The position numbers were made by a program, and so were the translations under genes. Below are positions 7,019 through 14,267 of a stretch of 35,019 bases of DNA, piece after piece. A model generated the notes under the pieces. It had not been told where the DNA came from. It worked only from the letters and a program-made list of their open reading frames with translations, and ran no database searches. How positions within the stretch are numbered: position 1 is the first letter of the stretch; each line of letters opens with the position of its first letter. Origin of the DNA: an uncultured Streptococcus sp. (GTDB taxonomy: Bacteria > Bacillota > Bacilli > Lactobacillales > Streptococcaceae); the NCBI RefSeq assembly GCF_905372115.1, contig NZ_CAJPNR010000019.1, positions 1-35,019 on the forward strand, given 5' to 3'.

Positions 7019-8842
7019 ATGAATTTAGAAGATTTGAAAAAACGTCAGGAGAAGATCCGCAATTTCTCCATCATTGCCCACATTGACCACGGGAAATCAA
7101 CCTTGGCTGACCGAATTTTGGAGGCGACTGAGACGGTTTCCAGTCGGGAAATGCAGGCCCAACTCTTGGACAGCATGGACTTGGAGCGGGAGCGCGGTAT
7201 CACCATTAAGCTCAATGCCATCGAGCTCAATTATACTGCTAAGGACGGTGAAACCTATATCTTCCACTTGATTGACACGCCAGGACACGTGGACTTTACC
7301 TATGAAGTTTCTCGGTCGTTAGCGGCCTGTGAAGGGGCTATTTTGGTCGTGGATGCAGCTCAGGGGATTGAAGCTCAGACCTTGGCTAATGTTTATCTAG
7401 CGCTGGATAATGACTTGGAAATCCTGCCAGTTATTAATAAAATTGACCTGCCAGCTGCGGATCCAGAGCGGGTGCGGGCAGAGATTGAAGACGTGATTGG
7501 TTTGGATGCTAGCGAAGCCGTATTGGCTTCTGCCAAGGCTGGCATCGGAATTGAGGAAATTTTAGAGCAGATAGTGGAAAAAGTCCCAGCTCCGACTGGA
7601 AATGTTGAAGCACCGCTCAAAGCCTTGATCTTTGACTCGGTCTATGATGCCTATCGTGGGGTAATCCTGCAAGTGCGGGTTATGGATGGTGTGGTCAAGC
7701 CGGGAGATACCATTCAGCTCATGAGCAATGGCAAGACCTTTGACGTGACTGAGGTCGGCATCTTTACGCCCAAGGCTATTGGACGTGAGTTCTTAGCGAC
7801 AGGGGATGTTGGCTATATCGCAGCTTCTATCAAGACGGTACAGGATACTCGGGTCGGGGATACAGTGACCTTGGCCGACAATCCAGCTGCAGAGCCACTG
7901 GCTGGCTACAAGCAGATGAATCCTATGGTCTTCGCTGGTCTCTATCCGATTGAATCCAATAAATACAATGACCTGCGTGAGGCTCTTGAAAAGCTCCAGC
8001 TAAACGATGCCAGTCTGCAGTTTGAGCCAGAAACATCTCAGGCGCTAGGATTTGGTTTCCGTTGTGGATTCCTGGGCTTACTGCACATGGACGTCATTCA
8101 AGAGCGTTTAGAGCGTGAGTTTAATATTGATCTGATTATGACGGCGCCATCCGTTATCTATAAGGTCAATATGACGGATGGTGCTTCGCTTGATGTGTCC
8201 AACCCAAGCGAGTTTCCAGATCCGACCAAGATTGATTCTATCGAGGAGCCTTATGTTAAGGCACAGATTATGGTGCCGCAGGAATTTGTCGGAGCGGTGA
8301 TGGAGTTGGCTCAGCGCAAGCGCGGTGACTTTGTGACCATGGACTATATCGATGATAATCGGGTCAATGTCATCTATCAAATCCCACTTGCTGAAATCGT
8401 CTTTGACTTCTTTGACAAGCTCAAGTCCTCTACTCGTGGCTATGCTAGCTTTGACTATGAAATTTCTGAGTATCGCTCGTCCAAGCTGGTGAAGATGGAT
8501 ATTCTCCTCAATGGCGACAAGGTTGATGCTCTCAGCTTTATCGTTCACAAGGAATTTGCCTATGAGCGCGGTAAGCTGATTGTAGACAAGCTCAAGAAAA
8601 TCATACCTCGTCAGCAGTTTGAAGTACCCATTCAGGCCGCTATCGGACAGAAAATCGTGGCTCGGACAGACATCAAGGCTTTGCGTAAAAATGTCTTGGC
8701 CAAGTGTTATGGTGGTGACGTTTCCCGGAAGCGCAAACTCCTAGAAAAACAAAAGGCTGGTAAAAAACGGATGAAAGCTATCGGCTCTGTCGAAGTCCCC
8801 CAAGAAGCCTTCCTCAGTGTCTTGAGTATGGATGATGAATAA
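7019..8842 (+). CDS. lepA: Elongation factor 4 (LepA), translational GTPase
   Basis: The 607-residue protein has the G1 motif AHIDHGKST, the switch II region DTPGHVDF, NKIDLP (G4), then EF-G-like domains II, III and V and the LepA-specific C-terminal domain ending in RKRKLLEKQKAGKKRMK. LepA binds ribosomes and GTP and acts on stalled or initiating ribosomes. ATG 7019 (MNLEDLKKR) is preferred over ATG 7010: it matches the usual streptococcal N-terminus and is well placed after AAAAGGA, whereas 7010 starts only 1 nt after that site. Length is typical for the family. The gene is followed 44 bp later by a lipoprotein gene with its own ribosome site and no clear terminator between them. Confidence 0.97.
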   Translation: MNLEDLKKRQEKIRNFSIIAHIDHGKSTLADRILEATETVSSREMQAQLLDSMDLERERGITIKLNAIELNYTAKDGETYIFHLIDTPGHVDFTYEVSRSLAACEGAILVVDAAQGIEAQTLANVYLALDNDLEILPVINKIDLPAADPERVRAEIEDVIGLDASEAVLASAKAGIGIEEILEQIVEKVPAPTGNVEAPLKALIFDSVYDAYRGVILQVRVMDGVVKPGDTIQLMSNGKTFDVTEVGIFTPKAIGREFLATGDVGYIAASIKTVQDTRVGDTVTLADNPAAEPLAGYKQMNPMVFAGLYPIESNKYNDLREALEKLQLNDASLQFEPETSQALGFGFRCGFLGLLHMDVIQERLEREFNIDLIMTAPSVIYKVNMTDGASLDVSNPSEFPDPTKIDSIEEPYVKAQIMVPQEFVGAVMELAQRKRGDFVTMDYIDDNRVNVIYQIPLAEIVFDFFDKLKSSTRGYASFDYEISEYRSSKLVKMDILLNGDKVDALSFIVHKEFAYERGKLIVDKLKKIIPRQQFEVPIQAAIGQKIVARTDIKALRKNVLAKCYGGDVSRKRKLLEKQKAGKKRMKAIGSVEVPQEAFLSVLSMDDE

Positions 8843-8886
8843 TCTCTTTAATTCCTAGTTAGCGTGTTCCAAAAAGGAGGAAAATC

Positions 8887-9519
8887 ATGAAACGATCGTA
8901 CTTACTTGGTGCAGTCCTTGTATTGACTTCACTTACTCTAATGTCTTGTGCCAAATCTGACCAAAATGATGAACAATCAAGCTCATCGACTAGTTCTATT
9001 GCACAAGTGAAAAAGAAGTCTTCAAATTCTTCTTCTAAAAAAAGCAAGAACAAAACCAATCAAGAAACAAAACGTGTTGGTTCTCCAGAGTTTGGTTATA
9101 TCGATATTCCAAGTAAATGGATTAAATTTTTTGATGCAGAGGTTGAGGGACTTATTCAATATACAGACGGTTCTGCTTATAATATCGTTACCATGAATGC
9201 TGTTTCCAAGGCAGAAGCTGAAGTAGCAGATGGTGAGACTTTCAATGCAGAAACAATTGCTCAGCATGTAGCCTATAATTGGAGTCAAAAAGATAATATT
9301 GAGAAGATGTGGGGCTCTAAAAGTACTGTCTCAGGAATAGAAGCCTTTCAAATAAACATCATTTTGAAATCGGGGCAACTTGCTAATACATTAGTTTTTC
9401 AAAAAGATGACAAAGTCTATATACTATCCTTTGAAGGCGACGAAGAAACTCTTGATGATTTCATTACAAACATGAAAGATACTTGGAGCCTTGATGGCAA
9501 GGGAGCAGTCAGCGAATAA
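8887..9519 (+). CDS. Lipoprotein, first of a paralogous pair around pnuC
   Basis: The 210-residue protein has a short basic start, a hydrophobic segment and a lipobox LMSC (Cys21), so it should be lipid-anchored outside the membrane. A Ser/Lys-rich linker (24-60) follows and then a compact domain of about 145 residues beginning KRVGSPEFGYIDIP. That domain is clearly homologous to the protein at 10751-11389: both share GYIxIPxxWIKF, QYTDGSxYNIVTMNA, FNAETIAQ, WGxKSTVxGxEAFQIN and SFEGDExTL. I do not recognise a characterised family. A ligand-binding or cell-wall role is a guess. A full AAAGGAGG ribosome site precedes the ATG. A terminator follows at 9530. Confidence 0.85.
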   Translation: MKRSYLLGAVLVLTSLTLMSCAKSDQNDEQSSSSTSSIAQVKKKSSNSSSKKSKNKTNQETKRVGSPEFGYIDIPSKWIKFFDAEVEGLIQYTDGSAYNIVTMNAVSKAEAEVADGETFNAETIAQHVAYNWSQKDNIEKMWGSKSTVSGIEAFQINIILKSGQLANTLVFQKDDKVYILSFEGDEETLDDFITNMKDTWSLDGKGAVSE

Positions 9520-9529
9520 TAGTTTAAAA

Positions 9530-9564
9530 AACAAGAGGTTTATTTATTAAGTCTCTTGTTTTTT
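9530..9564 (+). terminator. Terminator after lipoprotein gene
   Basis: AACAAGAG (9530-9537) pairs with CTCTTGTT (9553-9560), followed by a run of T to 9564. Confidence 0.85.
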
Positions 9565-9614
9565 CAGTGTAGAAGCTAATTATGTTTCACAAAAATATAG
9601 CAATAAATCGAAAA

Positions 9615-9689
9615 AACGTTCGACTACTATCAAATCCAAGTAAAAAGACTTACAAAAATTTGTAGATCTTTTCTTAAAATCCGAACGTT
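9615..9689. repeat. 75-bp nested inverted repeat
   Basis: Outer arms AACGTTCG (9615-9622) and CGAACGTT (9682-9689) are exact complements. Inside, AAAAGA (9642-9647) pairs with TCTTTT (9667-9672), and TACAAA pairs with TTTGTA across a two-base loop (9651-9664). The element lies just upstream of the pnuC promoter and downstream of a complete terminator. It could be a small palindromic mobile remnant (MITE-like) or a cruciform-forming site; no terminal duplication was confirmed. Confidence 0.5.
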
Positions 9690-9712
9690 AGGAAATCTTT
9701 TTTGGATTTTAC

Positions 9713-9740
9713 TTGACATTTTTTGAAATAGGAATATGAT
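9713..9740 (+). promoter_or_regulatory. Promoter of pnuC
   Basis: TTGACA (9713-9718), a 16-bp spacer and TATGAT (9735-9740) give a near-consensus promoter. The predicted start at about 9746-9748 coincides with the first base of the hairpin GAACAC/GTGTTC, so the RNA begins directly with structure. Confidence 0.75.
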
Positions 9741-9745
9741 AAAAT

Positions 9746-9841
9746 GTGAACACTGTATGAGACAAACCTTGTGCGTGTTCGAAAATAATAGAGCGTTGCA
9801 TCCGTAAGTCAATTTGACACGGCTCTTAAAAAACAAAAGGA
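9746..9841 (+). promoter_or_regulatory. Structured pnuC leader, candidate NAD+-II (pnuC motif) riboswitch
   Basis: The leader starts with the stem GAACAC (9748-9753)/GTGTTC (9775-9780). It encloses an 8-nt asymmetric bulge and a small ACAA/TTGT hairpin (9762-9772). A second stem AGAGC (9790-9794)/GCTCT (9822-9826) ends 9 nt before the AAAGGAG ribosome site and contains the palindrome GTCAATTTGAC. Streptococcal pnuC genes are known to carry the NAD+-II class (pnuC motif RNA), and position and gene fit that class. I could not match the consensus base by base, so the class is an inference. Confidence 0.5.
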
Positions 9842-9847
9842 GAAAGA

Positions 9848-10639
9848 ATGAATACTTATATCCAAAAGAAAATCGCAAACATGAAGCTGACGCTTTCTGA
9901 AATGTCTGGTGGCTACAAACGAATGATGACTAGCATGAAGAAGCTCGGCTTTTCTGGTACCTTGAAACTTATCTGGGACGATTTGTTTGCTCATCGCAGT
10001 CTAGGTCAATGGGCCTATCTCTTGATTCTAGGGAGTTTTCCGCTCTGGCTAGAGCTGATATATGAACATCGCATCGTGGATTGGACAGGGATGATTTGCA
10101 GTCTGACTGGGATTATCTGTGTGATCTTCGTTTCTGAAGGACGGGCTAGCAATTACCTCTTTGGTTTGATCAATTCTGTGATTTATTTGATTTTGGCTTT
10201 GCAGAAAGGCTTCTATGGCGAGGTCCTGACGACTCTTTACTTCACCATCATGCAGCCAATTGGCCTCTTGGTGTGGATTTACCAAGGTCAGTTCAAAAAA
10301 GAAAAGCAAGAGTTTGTTGCTCGTAAGCTAGATGCTAAAGGATGGACAAAGTATCTATCGCTCAGTGTGCTTTGGTGGTTGGTCTTTGGCTTGATTTATC
10401 AGTCTGTGGGTGCCAATCGTCCTTATCGTGATTCAATCACGGATGCGACAAATGGTGTAGGGCAAATCTTGATGACGGCTGTTTATCGCGAACAGTGGAT
10501 TTTCTGGGCAGCGACCAATATTTTTTCTATTTACCTCTGGTGGGGTGAAAGCCTTCAGATTCAAGGGAAATATTTGATTTATTTAATCAACAGTTTGGTC
10601 GGATGGTACCAGTGGAATAAGGCTGCTAAAAAAGCATAG
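9848..10639 (+). CDS. pnuC: Nicotinamide riboside/mononucleotide transporter PnuC
   Basis: The 263-residue membrane protein has seven or so hydrophobic segments from about residue 55 on. It carries PnuC hallmarks: the pair of aromatic-rich helices around LFGLINSVIYLILALQKGFY, the glutamine/tryptophan segment QPIGLLVWIYQGQF, and the terminal NIFSIYLWWG segment. PnuC moves nicotinamide riboside (or a related NAD precursor) across the membrane, driven by intracellular phosphorylation. ATG 9848 has AAAGGAG 5 nt upstream, and the 50-residue soluble N-terminus is usual for streptococcal members. Control by the folded leader upstream is likely. It is flanked on both sides by paralogous lipoproteins, a possible but unproven functional link. 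Confidence 0.9.
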   Translation: MNTYIQKKIANMKLTLSEMSGGYKRMMTSMKKLGFSGTLKLIWDDLFAHRSLGQWAYLLILGSFPLWLELIYEHRIVDWTGMICSLTGIICVIFVSEGRASNYLFGLINSVIYLILALQKGFYGEVLTTLYFTIMQPIGLLVWIYQGQFKKEKQEFVARKLDAKGWTKYLSLSVLWWLVFGLIYQSVGANRPYRDSITDATNGVGQILMTAVYREQWIFWAATNIFSIYLWWGESLQIQGKYLIYLINSLVGWYQWNKAAKKA

Positions 10640-10750
10640 TCCTATAAATGGAAAAAGAAATCGGATGCGACAATGTCTCTCTTTCCTTTCGTCCTAAAAA
10701 TATGGTAAACTAGTATTAGTAAAATTTATTAGATTTAGGAAGGAATGACC

Positions 10751-11389
10751 ATGAAAAAGAAGTACTTTCTGCTCTCCCTGATAATCTTAGCCGGCCTCTC
10801 CCTGTCCTCTTGTAGCCTTATTAAGAGCTATAGCAGTCGGAAAGCATCTGATTCTTCCAGTCGAGTTTCCCTGAGAGATGACAGCGATACAAGTAGTAGC
10901 AGTCGTAGAGAAAAAGATTCGTCAAAGACTACGGGTACGCAGCGGGTTGGTTCTGATGATTATGGCTATATCAGTATTCCTGACAATTGGATTAAGTTTA
11001 CAGACGTAGATGGTGGCGACAGTGTCCAGTATACGGATGGAAGTGGCTATAACATTGTCACGATGAACGCTTATACAAAAGAAAAAGCCAATATCGGAGA
11101 AGGTGAAGAATTCAACGCTGAAACTATTGCCCAACGGATCGCTTACCACTGGAAGGATAATAAGGAAGTCGATGATTTTTGGGGAGCAAAGAGTACAGTA
11201 GCTGGAAATGAAGCCTTTCAGATTAATGTTGTTTTAAAATCCACTCAAAACCTAACGGTTTGGGTCTTCAAACAAGGCGATAAGGTCTATATGATGTCCT
11301 TTGAAGGCGATGAAGATACTCTGTATGAGTTTATCCCCTATATCGAAGAAACTTGGAGCGTCAGCAAGGACGGTGGAAAAAGCATTTAG
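10751..11389 (+). CDS. Lipoprotein, second of the paralogous pair around pnuC
   Basis: The 212-residue protein has a lipobox LSSC (Cys near residue 20), a Ser/Arg/Asp-rich linker to about residue 55, and then the same conserved domain as the 8887-9519 protein (TQRVGSDDYGYISIP, QYTDGSGYNIVTMNA, FNAETIAQRIAYHW, FQINVVLKS, YMMSFEGDEDTLY). By eye roughly half of the domain residues are identical. ATG 10751 is chosen because the AGGAAGGA ribosome site abuts the earlier ATG 10745. An upstream promoter-like TATGGTAAACT sits at about 10700. The pair probably arose by duplication around pnuC, with the linkers diverging faster than the domain. Function unknown. Confidence 0.85.
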   Translation: MKKKYFLLSLIILAGLSLSSCSLIKSYSSRKASDSSSRVSLRDDSDTSSSSRREKDSSKTTGTQRVGSDDYGYISIPDNWIKFTDVDGGDSVQYTDGSGYNIVTMNAYTKEKANIGEGEEFNAETIAQRIAYHWKDNKEVDDFWGAKSTVAGNEAFQINVVLKSTQNLTVWVFKQGDKVYMMSFEGDEDTLYEFIPYIEETWSVSKDGGKSI

Positions 11390-11430
11390 CAACCGCATGT
11401 GATGATTGCTCTCTAAGTTCATAAAAAGCA

Positions 11431-11458
11431 AATCTGAGACTGGTTCTCAGATTTTTTT
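11431..11458 (+). terminator. Terminator after second lipoprotein
   Basis: AATCTGAGA (11431-11439) pairs with TCTCAGATT (11445-11453), followed by a run of T. Confidence 0.9.
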
Positions 11459-11556
11459 GCGAGGTGGAATATGTCATATTTTTGGGGTTTGACAACATTT
11501 AAGAGCGCTCATTTTATGATATAATAAAAACAATTTGAATACAGAAAGAAAAATAT

Positions 11557-12051
11557 ATGACCCAAGAAATCGACCTTGAAAAGTACCATCAGTTAGCTCT
11601 GCAGAAGCAGAAAGAGCACCGAAAATTTTTAGCCAGTCTTAAGAAAAAGCCACCAAAAAACCTCGATAAGATTGCCCAGCAGATCCATGATGAGGTCTTT
11701 GAGGAGATTGACTGTACAGCCTGCGCCAATTGCTGTAAGACGCTGGGACCAGACTTTAAGGAAGCCGATATTGTCCGTATTGCCAAGTATTTCAAGATGA
11801 AGCTGCCGGCTTTTGAAGAGGAGTTTCTGCAGGTGGACGAAGACGGTGACAAGGTTTTCAAGGCGATGCCTTGTCCTTTTTTAGGAGGAGACAATCTTTG
11901 CTCAATCTACGATGTCCGGCCAAAGGCTTGCAGAGAATTTCCCCATACAGACCGTAAGAAGATTCATCAGATTAATCATCTGACAATCAAAAATACCCTA
12001 ACCTGTCCTGCGGCTTATCTCTTTGTGGAGAAGTTGCGGGATAGGTTGTAG
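11557..12051 (+). CDS. YkgJ-type cysteine cluster protein
   Basis: The 164-residue protein carries the cysteine pattern of the YkgJ/CxxCxxCC family (PF03692): CTACANCC with Cys 53, 56, 59 and 60, then CPFLGGDNLCSIYDVRPKAC with Cys 106, 115 and 125, followed by REFPH. These residues are thought to bind an Fe-S cluster or zinc; the cellular role is unknown. The N-terminal 50 residues are charged and probably helical. A TATGAT/TATAAT pair at 11515-11525 is the likely -10 region and a weak AGAAAG precedes the ATG. The gene is monocistronic as far as seen; no strong terminator follows. Confidence 0.85.
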   Translation: MTQEIDLEKYHQLALQKQKEHRKFLASLKKKPPKNLDKIAQQIHDEVFEEIDCTACANCCKTLGPDFKEADIVRIAKYFKMKLPAFEEEFLQVDEDGDKVFKAMPCPFLGGDNLCSIYDVRPKACREFPHTDRKKIHQINHLTIKNTLTCPAAYLFVEKLRDRL

Positions 12052-12126
12052 AATCCCCCTCTAAATCTTGTACAAAAATTCTAGGGCGGAAGTATCTTAT
12101 ATCTGTTAGACTATAGTTAGAATTGA

Positions 12127-12230
12127 ACACGGCCTAAAAGCTGTGTGAAAAAGATAAAATTTTCTCGGAGCAGGAGCCCCTCCGCCAATTTTCCTATTTT
12201 CACTTTGTTTTTAACGGCCTTAGTATCTTT
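12127..12230 (+). promoter_or_regulatory. Folded leader upstream of the AraC-type regulator
   Basis: ACACGGC/GCTGTGT (12127-12133 and 12140-12146) forms one hairpin. A long second hairpin runs 12145-12203: GTGAAAA pairs with TTTTCAC, AAAATT with AATTTT, and CGGAG with CTCCG around a 9-nt loop. An alternative closing stem AAAAGATA/TATCTTTT (about 12148-12155 with 12223-12230) would bring the fold right up to the ribosome site GAGGTGA. The two folds compete for the same bases, as in a switch. No known riboswitch class is recognised. It may also be an intergenic repeat of this species. Confidence 0.5.
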
Positions 12231-12248
12231 TGTGAGGTGAAAAAGAAT

Positions 12249-13082
12249 ATGATGCATCAATTCAATCGAACCATGGAATATCTGGAAAGTAAGTTGGATG
12301 CAGAAGTGGACTTGCAGAAATTCCAGCAATTATCAGGCTATTCTTATGCTCTTTTTAGCAGGCTCTTTTCCATCCTAGCAGATATGACTTTAGCAGAATA
12401 TCTACGCAATCGCAGGCTGTCAGAAGCAGTGACAGACTTGCGGGAAAGATCTGAGAAAGTCATTGATATAGCACTGAAATACGGCTATGAGTCTGCGGAT
12501 GCCTTCAGCGCAGCCTTCAAGAAATTCCATGGTGTTACTCCCTCAGAAGTTCGAAATGGAAAACCTTATCGGGTCTTTCCTAGACTTCAATTATCCTTAA
12601 AGATTACAGGAGGAAAGAACATGGATATCAAGATTCAAAAGAAACCTGCTTTTACCGTGGCAGGCGTCCTATTGGAAGCTATTGACAATAGCCAGTGCCC
12701 GTCTGCATGGGAGCAGCTCTATGTAAATCACACCTTTGAAAGCCTAGAAAGTCTGGGCAGTGGCCAATCCTTTGGTGTCTGCTCGGATGTCAAAGAAGGC
12801 GAAATCATCAACTATATGGCTGCCTATGATGTGAAGGATAAAGCTAAAGCAGAAGAACTAGGTCTGTCAATCAAAGAAATCGCAGAAGCTGAATATGCCA
12901 TCGTACCCGTCAAAGGCGCTATACCAGGCAGCATCCACCATGCTTGGAAATATGTTTTGGAAGTCTTTTTCCCAGAAACTGGCTATCGCCACTCAGGAGC
13001 ACCAGACTTTGAAGTTTACACCGAGGGAGACATGTCCTCGCCAGACTATCAAATGGAACTCTGGATACCAGTGGTGAAATAA
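12249..13082 (+). CDS. AraC-family regulator with GyrI-like effector domain
   Basis: The 277-residue protein has an N-terminal AraC double helix-turn-helix (about 1-105; LSGYSYALFSRLFSILADMT and YGYESADAFSAAFKKFHGVTP are the two recognition regions). A GyrI/Rob-like ligand domain follows (about 120-277; IKKPAFTVAGVL and the C-terminal MELWIPV strand). Such proteins activate or repress genes in response to small, often cationic or hydrophobic molecules. ATG 12249 is chosen because AGGTGA lies 8 nt upstream; the in-frame GTG 12237 overlaps that site. The last 46 bases are nearly identical to a second copy at 14136-14181. The regulator may control itself or the neighbour at 13136. Confidence 0.88.
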   Translation: MMHQFNRTMEYLESKLDAEVDLQKFQQLSGYSYALFSRLFSILADMTLAEYLRNRRLSEAVTDLRERSEKVIDIALKYGYESADAFSAAFKKFHGVTPSEVRNGKPYRVFPRLQLSLKITGGKNMDIKIQKKPAFTVAGVLLEAIDNSQCPSAWEQLYVNHTFESLESLGSGQSFGVCSDVKEGEIINYMAAYDVKDKAKAEELGLSIKEIAEAEYAIVPVKGAIPGSIHHAWKYVLEVFFPETGYRHSGAPDFEVYTEGDMSSPDYQMELWIPVVK

Positions 13083-13086
13083 AATG
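13041..13086 (+). repeat. 46-bp direct repeat, left copy (3' end of AraC gene)
   Basis: This runs from CCAGACTATC to AAAATG and covers the last 13 codons and the stop of the AraC/GyrI gene. It matches 14136-14181 at 45 of 46 positions; the only difference is A13070 versus T14165. Confidence 0.95.
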
Positions 13087-13135
13087 GTGATTGCAAGTCA
13101 TTTTTTAGGCGTTGATTACAGAGGAGGATGATGCT

Positions 13136-14062
13136 ATGCAGATGTATTTTGGGGACGTTTCTCTTTGTTATACATATTCACTTGCGATGGCGCTGCATTC
13201 GTACGGTTATGATGTTCGCCCTGAGTTTTTGGAAGCCATTATGGTAATGGGAAATGGCGCCAGTATTGTAAAGGAAGATGAAAAACACCCCTTAGTTTTC
13301 TTTGATAATGGAATGCCAGATAGTTCTATCAGCCATTCTTTAAACATTCTGGGTTTTACATATGATGAATACTATATAAAGGATTCAAATGATTTGAATC
13401 TTCCCTCTATCAGAGAGATCTTAAGTAAGTTCTTGCTCAGCGGGTCAGTTGTTCTTGGCCCTTTGGACATGGGTTATCTGACTTATAACCCCAATCATAT
13501 CCATTTGTATGGGGTGGACCATTTTGTTTCAGTTTATGATCTAGATGATGAGTTTATCTATTTCCATGATCCAGCAGGCTTTGCTAGTATGAAAATGAGT
13601 TTCTCAGAATTTTTAAAAGCCTGGGAAGCTAAAAATATCGACTATAAAAGAGGTTCTTTCTCCATGTGGGGAAACTTCAAAAAAATCAAATCTCCTACTT
13701 CCAAAGAGATTTACCAGAAAACATCTATACTGATGAAGCAACGATATGAGCACGGCGAGGAGAATGTGATTGCAAAATATGCTAAGTCGGTAGCGGACAA
13801 TGGCTTGAATGAAGAACAAAAGCATCTTCATCAATACTTTAGTTTCAAATTAGCTTCTATCAGAAATCTATACATGAGCAACTTCTTAAAAGAATACGAT
13901 GCTGTCAGATCAGAAATAAAAGAAAATTTAGCAAGATTGTTCGGCCAAGCTCATCTATTTTGTATCAAGGAAGATTATCAGAAACTATCAGAAGTCTTGT
14001 TTGATATTGCAGCGTTAGATAGTAAATTTAGAGATTTGTGTATTCACTATAAAGAAGAGTAG
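13136..14062 (+). CDS. BtrH_N-like protein (cysteine acyltransferase/peptidase fold)
   Basis: The 308-residue protein fits the BtrH N-terminal/DUF4872-like family (papain-like fold, named for butirosin biosynthesis BtrH, an acyl-ACP:aminoglycoside acyltransferase). A plausible catalytic triad is visible: Cys11 in SLCYTYSL at a helix N-terminus, His129 in GVDHFVSV, and Asp145 in YFHDPAG. The C-terminal half (about 170-308) is helical and charged. ATG 13136 is chosen because AGGAGG lies 8 nt upstream; a TTG start at 13112 would overlap that site. It is more AT-rich than its neighbours and is bracketed by two copies of the AraC-gene 3' end, so it looks inserted. No carrier protein or synthetase is nearby. 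The substrate is unknown. Confidence 0.72.
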   Translation: MQMYFGDVSLCYTYSLAMALHSYGYDVRPEFLEAIMVMGNGASIVKEDEKHPLVFFDNGMPDSSISHSLNILGFTYDEYYIKDSNDLNLPSIREILSKFLLSGSVVLGPLDMGYLTYNPNHIHLYGVDHFVSVYDLDDEFIYFHDPAGFASMKMSFSEFLKAWEAKNIDYKRGSFSMWGNFKKIKSPTSKEIYQKTSILMKQRYEHGEENVIAKYAKSVADNGLNEEQKHLHQYFSFKLASIRNLYMSNFLKEYDAVRSEIKENLARLFGQAHLFCIKEDYQKLSEVLFDIAALDSKFRDLCIHYKEE

Positions 14063-14063
14063 A

Positions 14064-14177
14064 AGAAGTGAGAAAAACGAAGATGCTGTTTGGGAAATAA
14101 AAGAATGTAATGCAGCAGGATTGAAACCAGGGGTGCCAGACTATCAAATGGAACTCTGGATACCTGTGGTGAAATAA
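14064..14177 (+). pseudogene. Vestigial 3' end of a GyrI-like domain gene
   Basis: One frame reads open to the stop at 14175-14177. Its last 13 residues (PDYQMELWIPVVK) equal the C-terminus of the AraC/GyrI protein. The preceding residues (WEIKECNAAGLKPGV) differ from that protein but would suit another GyrI-like domain. There is no start or upstream body, since the BtrH_N-like gene ends right before it. It is the scar of the duplication or insertion that placed the BtrH_N-like gene here. Confidence 0.7.
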
Positions 14178-14181
14178 AATG
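14136..14181 (+). repeat. 46-bp direct repeat, right copy
   Basis: This copy of 13041-13086 (one mismatch) lies downstream of the BtrH_N-like gene. A strong terminator begins 4 bp later at 14185; the left copy has only a weak one. The right copy therefore probably keeps the ancestral junction of gene end and terminator. Confidence 0.95.
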
Positions 14182-14184
14182 AGA

Positions 14185-14217
14185 ATCAGCCGTTTATTTT
14201 TGAGCGGCTGGTTTTTT
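14185..14217 (+). terminator. Terminator after the AraC/BtrH_N unit
   Basis: CAGCCG (14187-14192) pairs with CGGCTG (14205-14210), with a T run at 14212-14217. Confidence 0.85.
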
Positions 14218-14225
14218 ATGCATTG

Positions 14226-14234
14226 TGGTATAAT
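14226..14234 (+). promoter_or_regulatory. Extended -10 promoter of the YjjG gene
   Basis: TG, G, then TATAAT (14229-14234) is a perfect extended -10 box. Transcription should start near 14241, so in-frame start codons before that point cannot be used. Confidence 0.65.
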
Positions 14235-14267
14235 GAAGCTACTACAGTTGCAGAAAGGATTTCTACC

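Noticed and set aside
8108..8548. 146-codon open frame on the minus strand inside lepA
   Set aside because: It is antisense to a certain conserved gene, without ribosome site or recognisable protein features.
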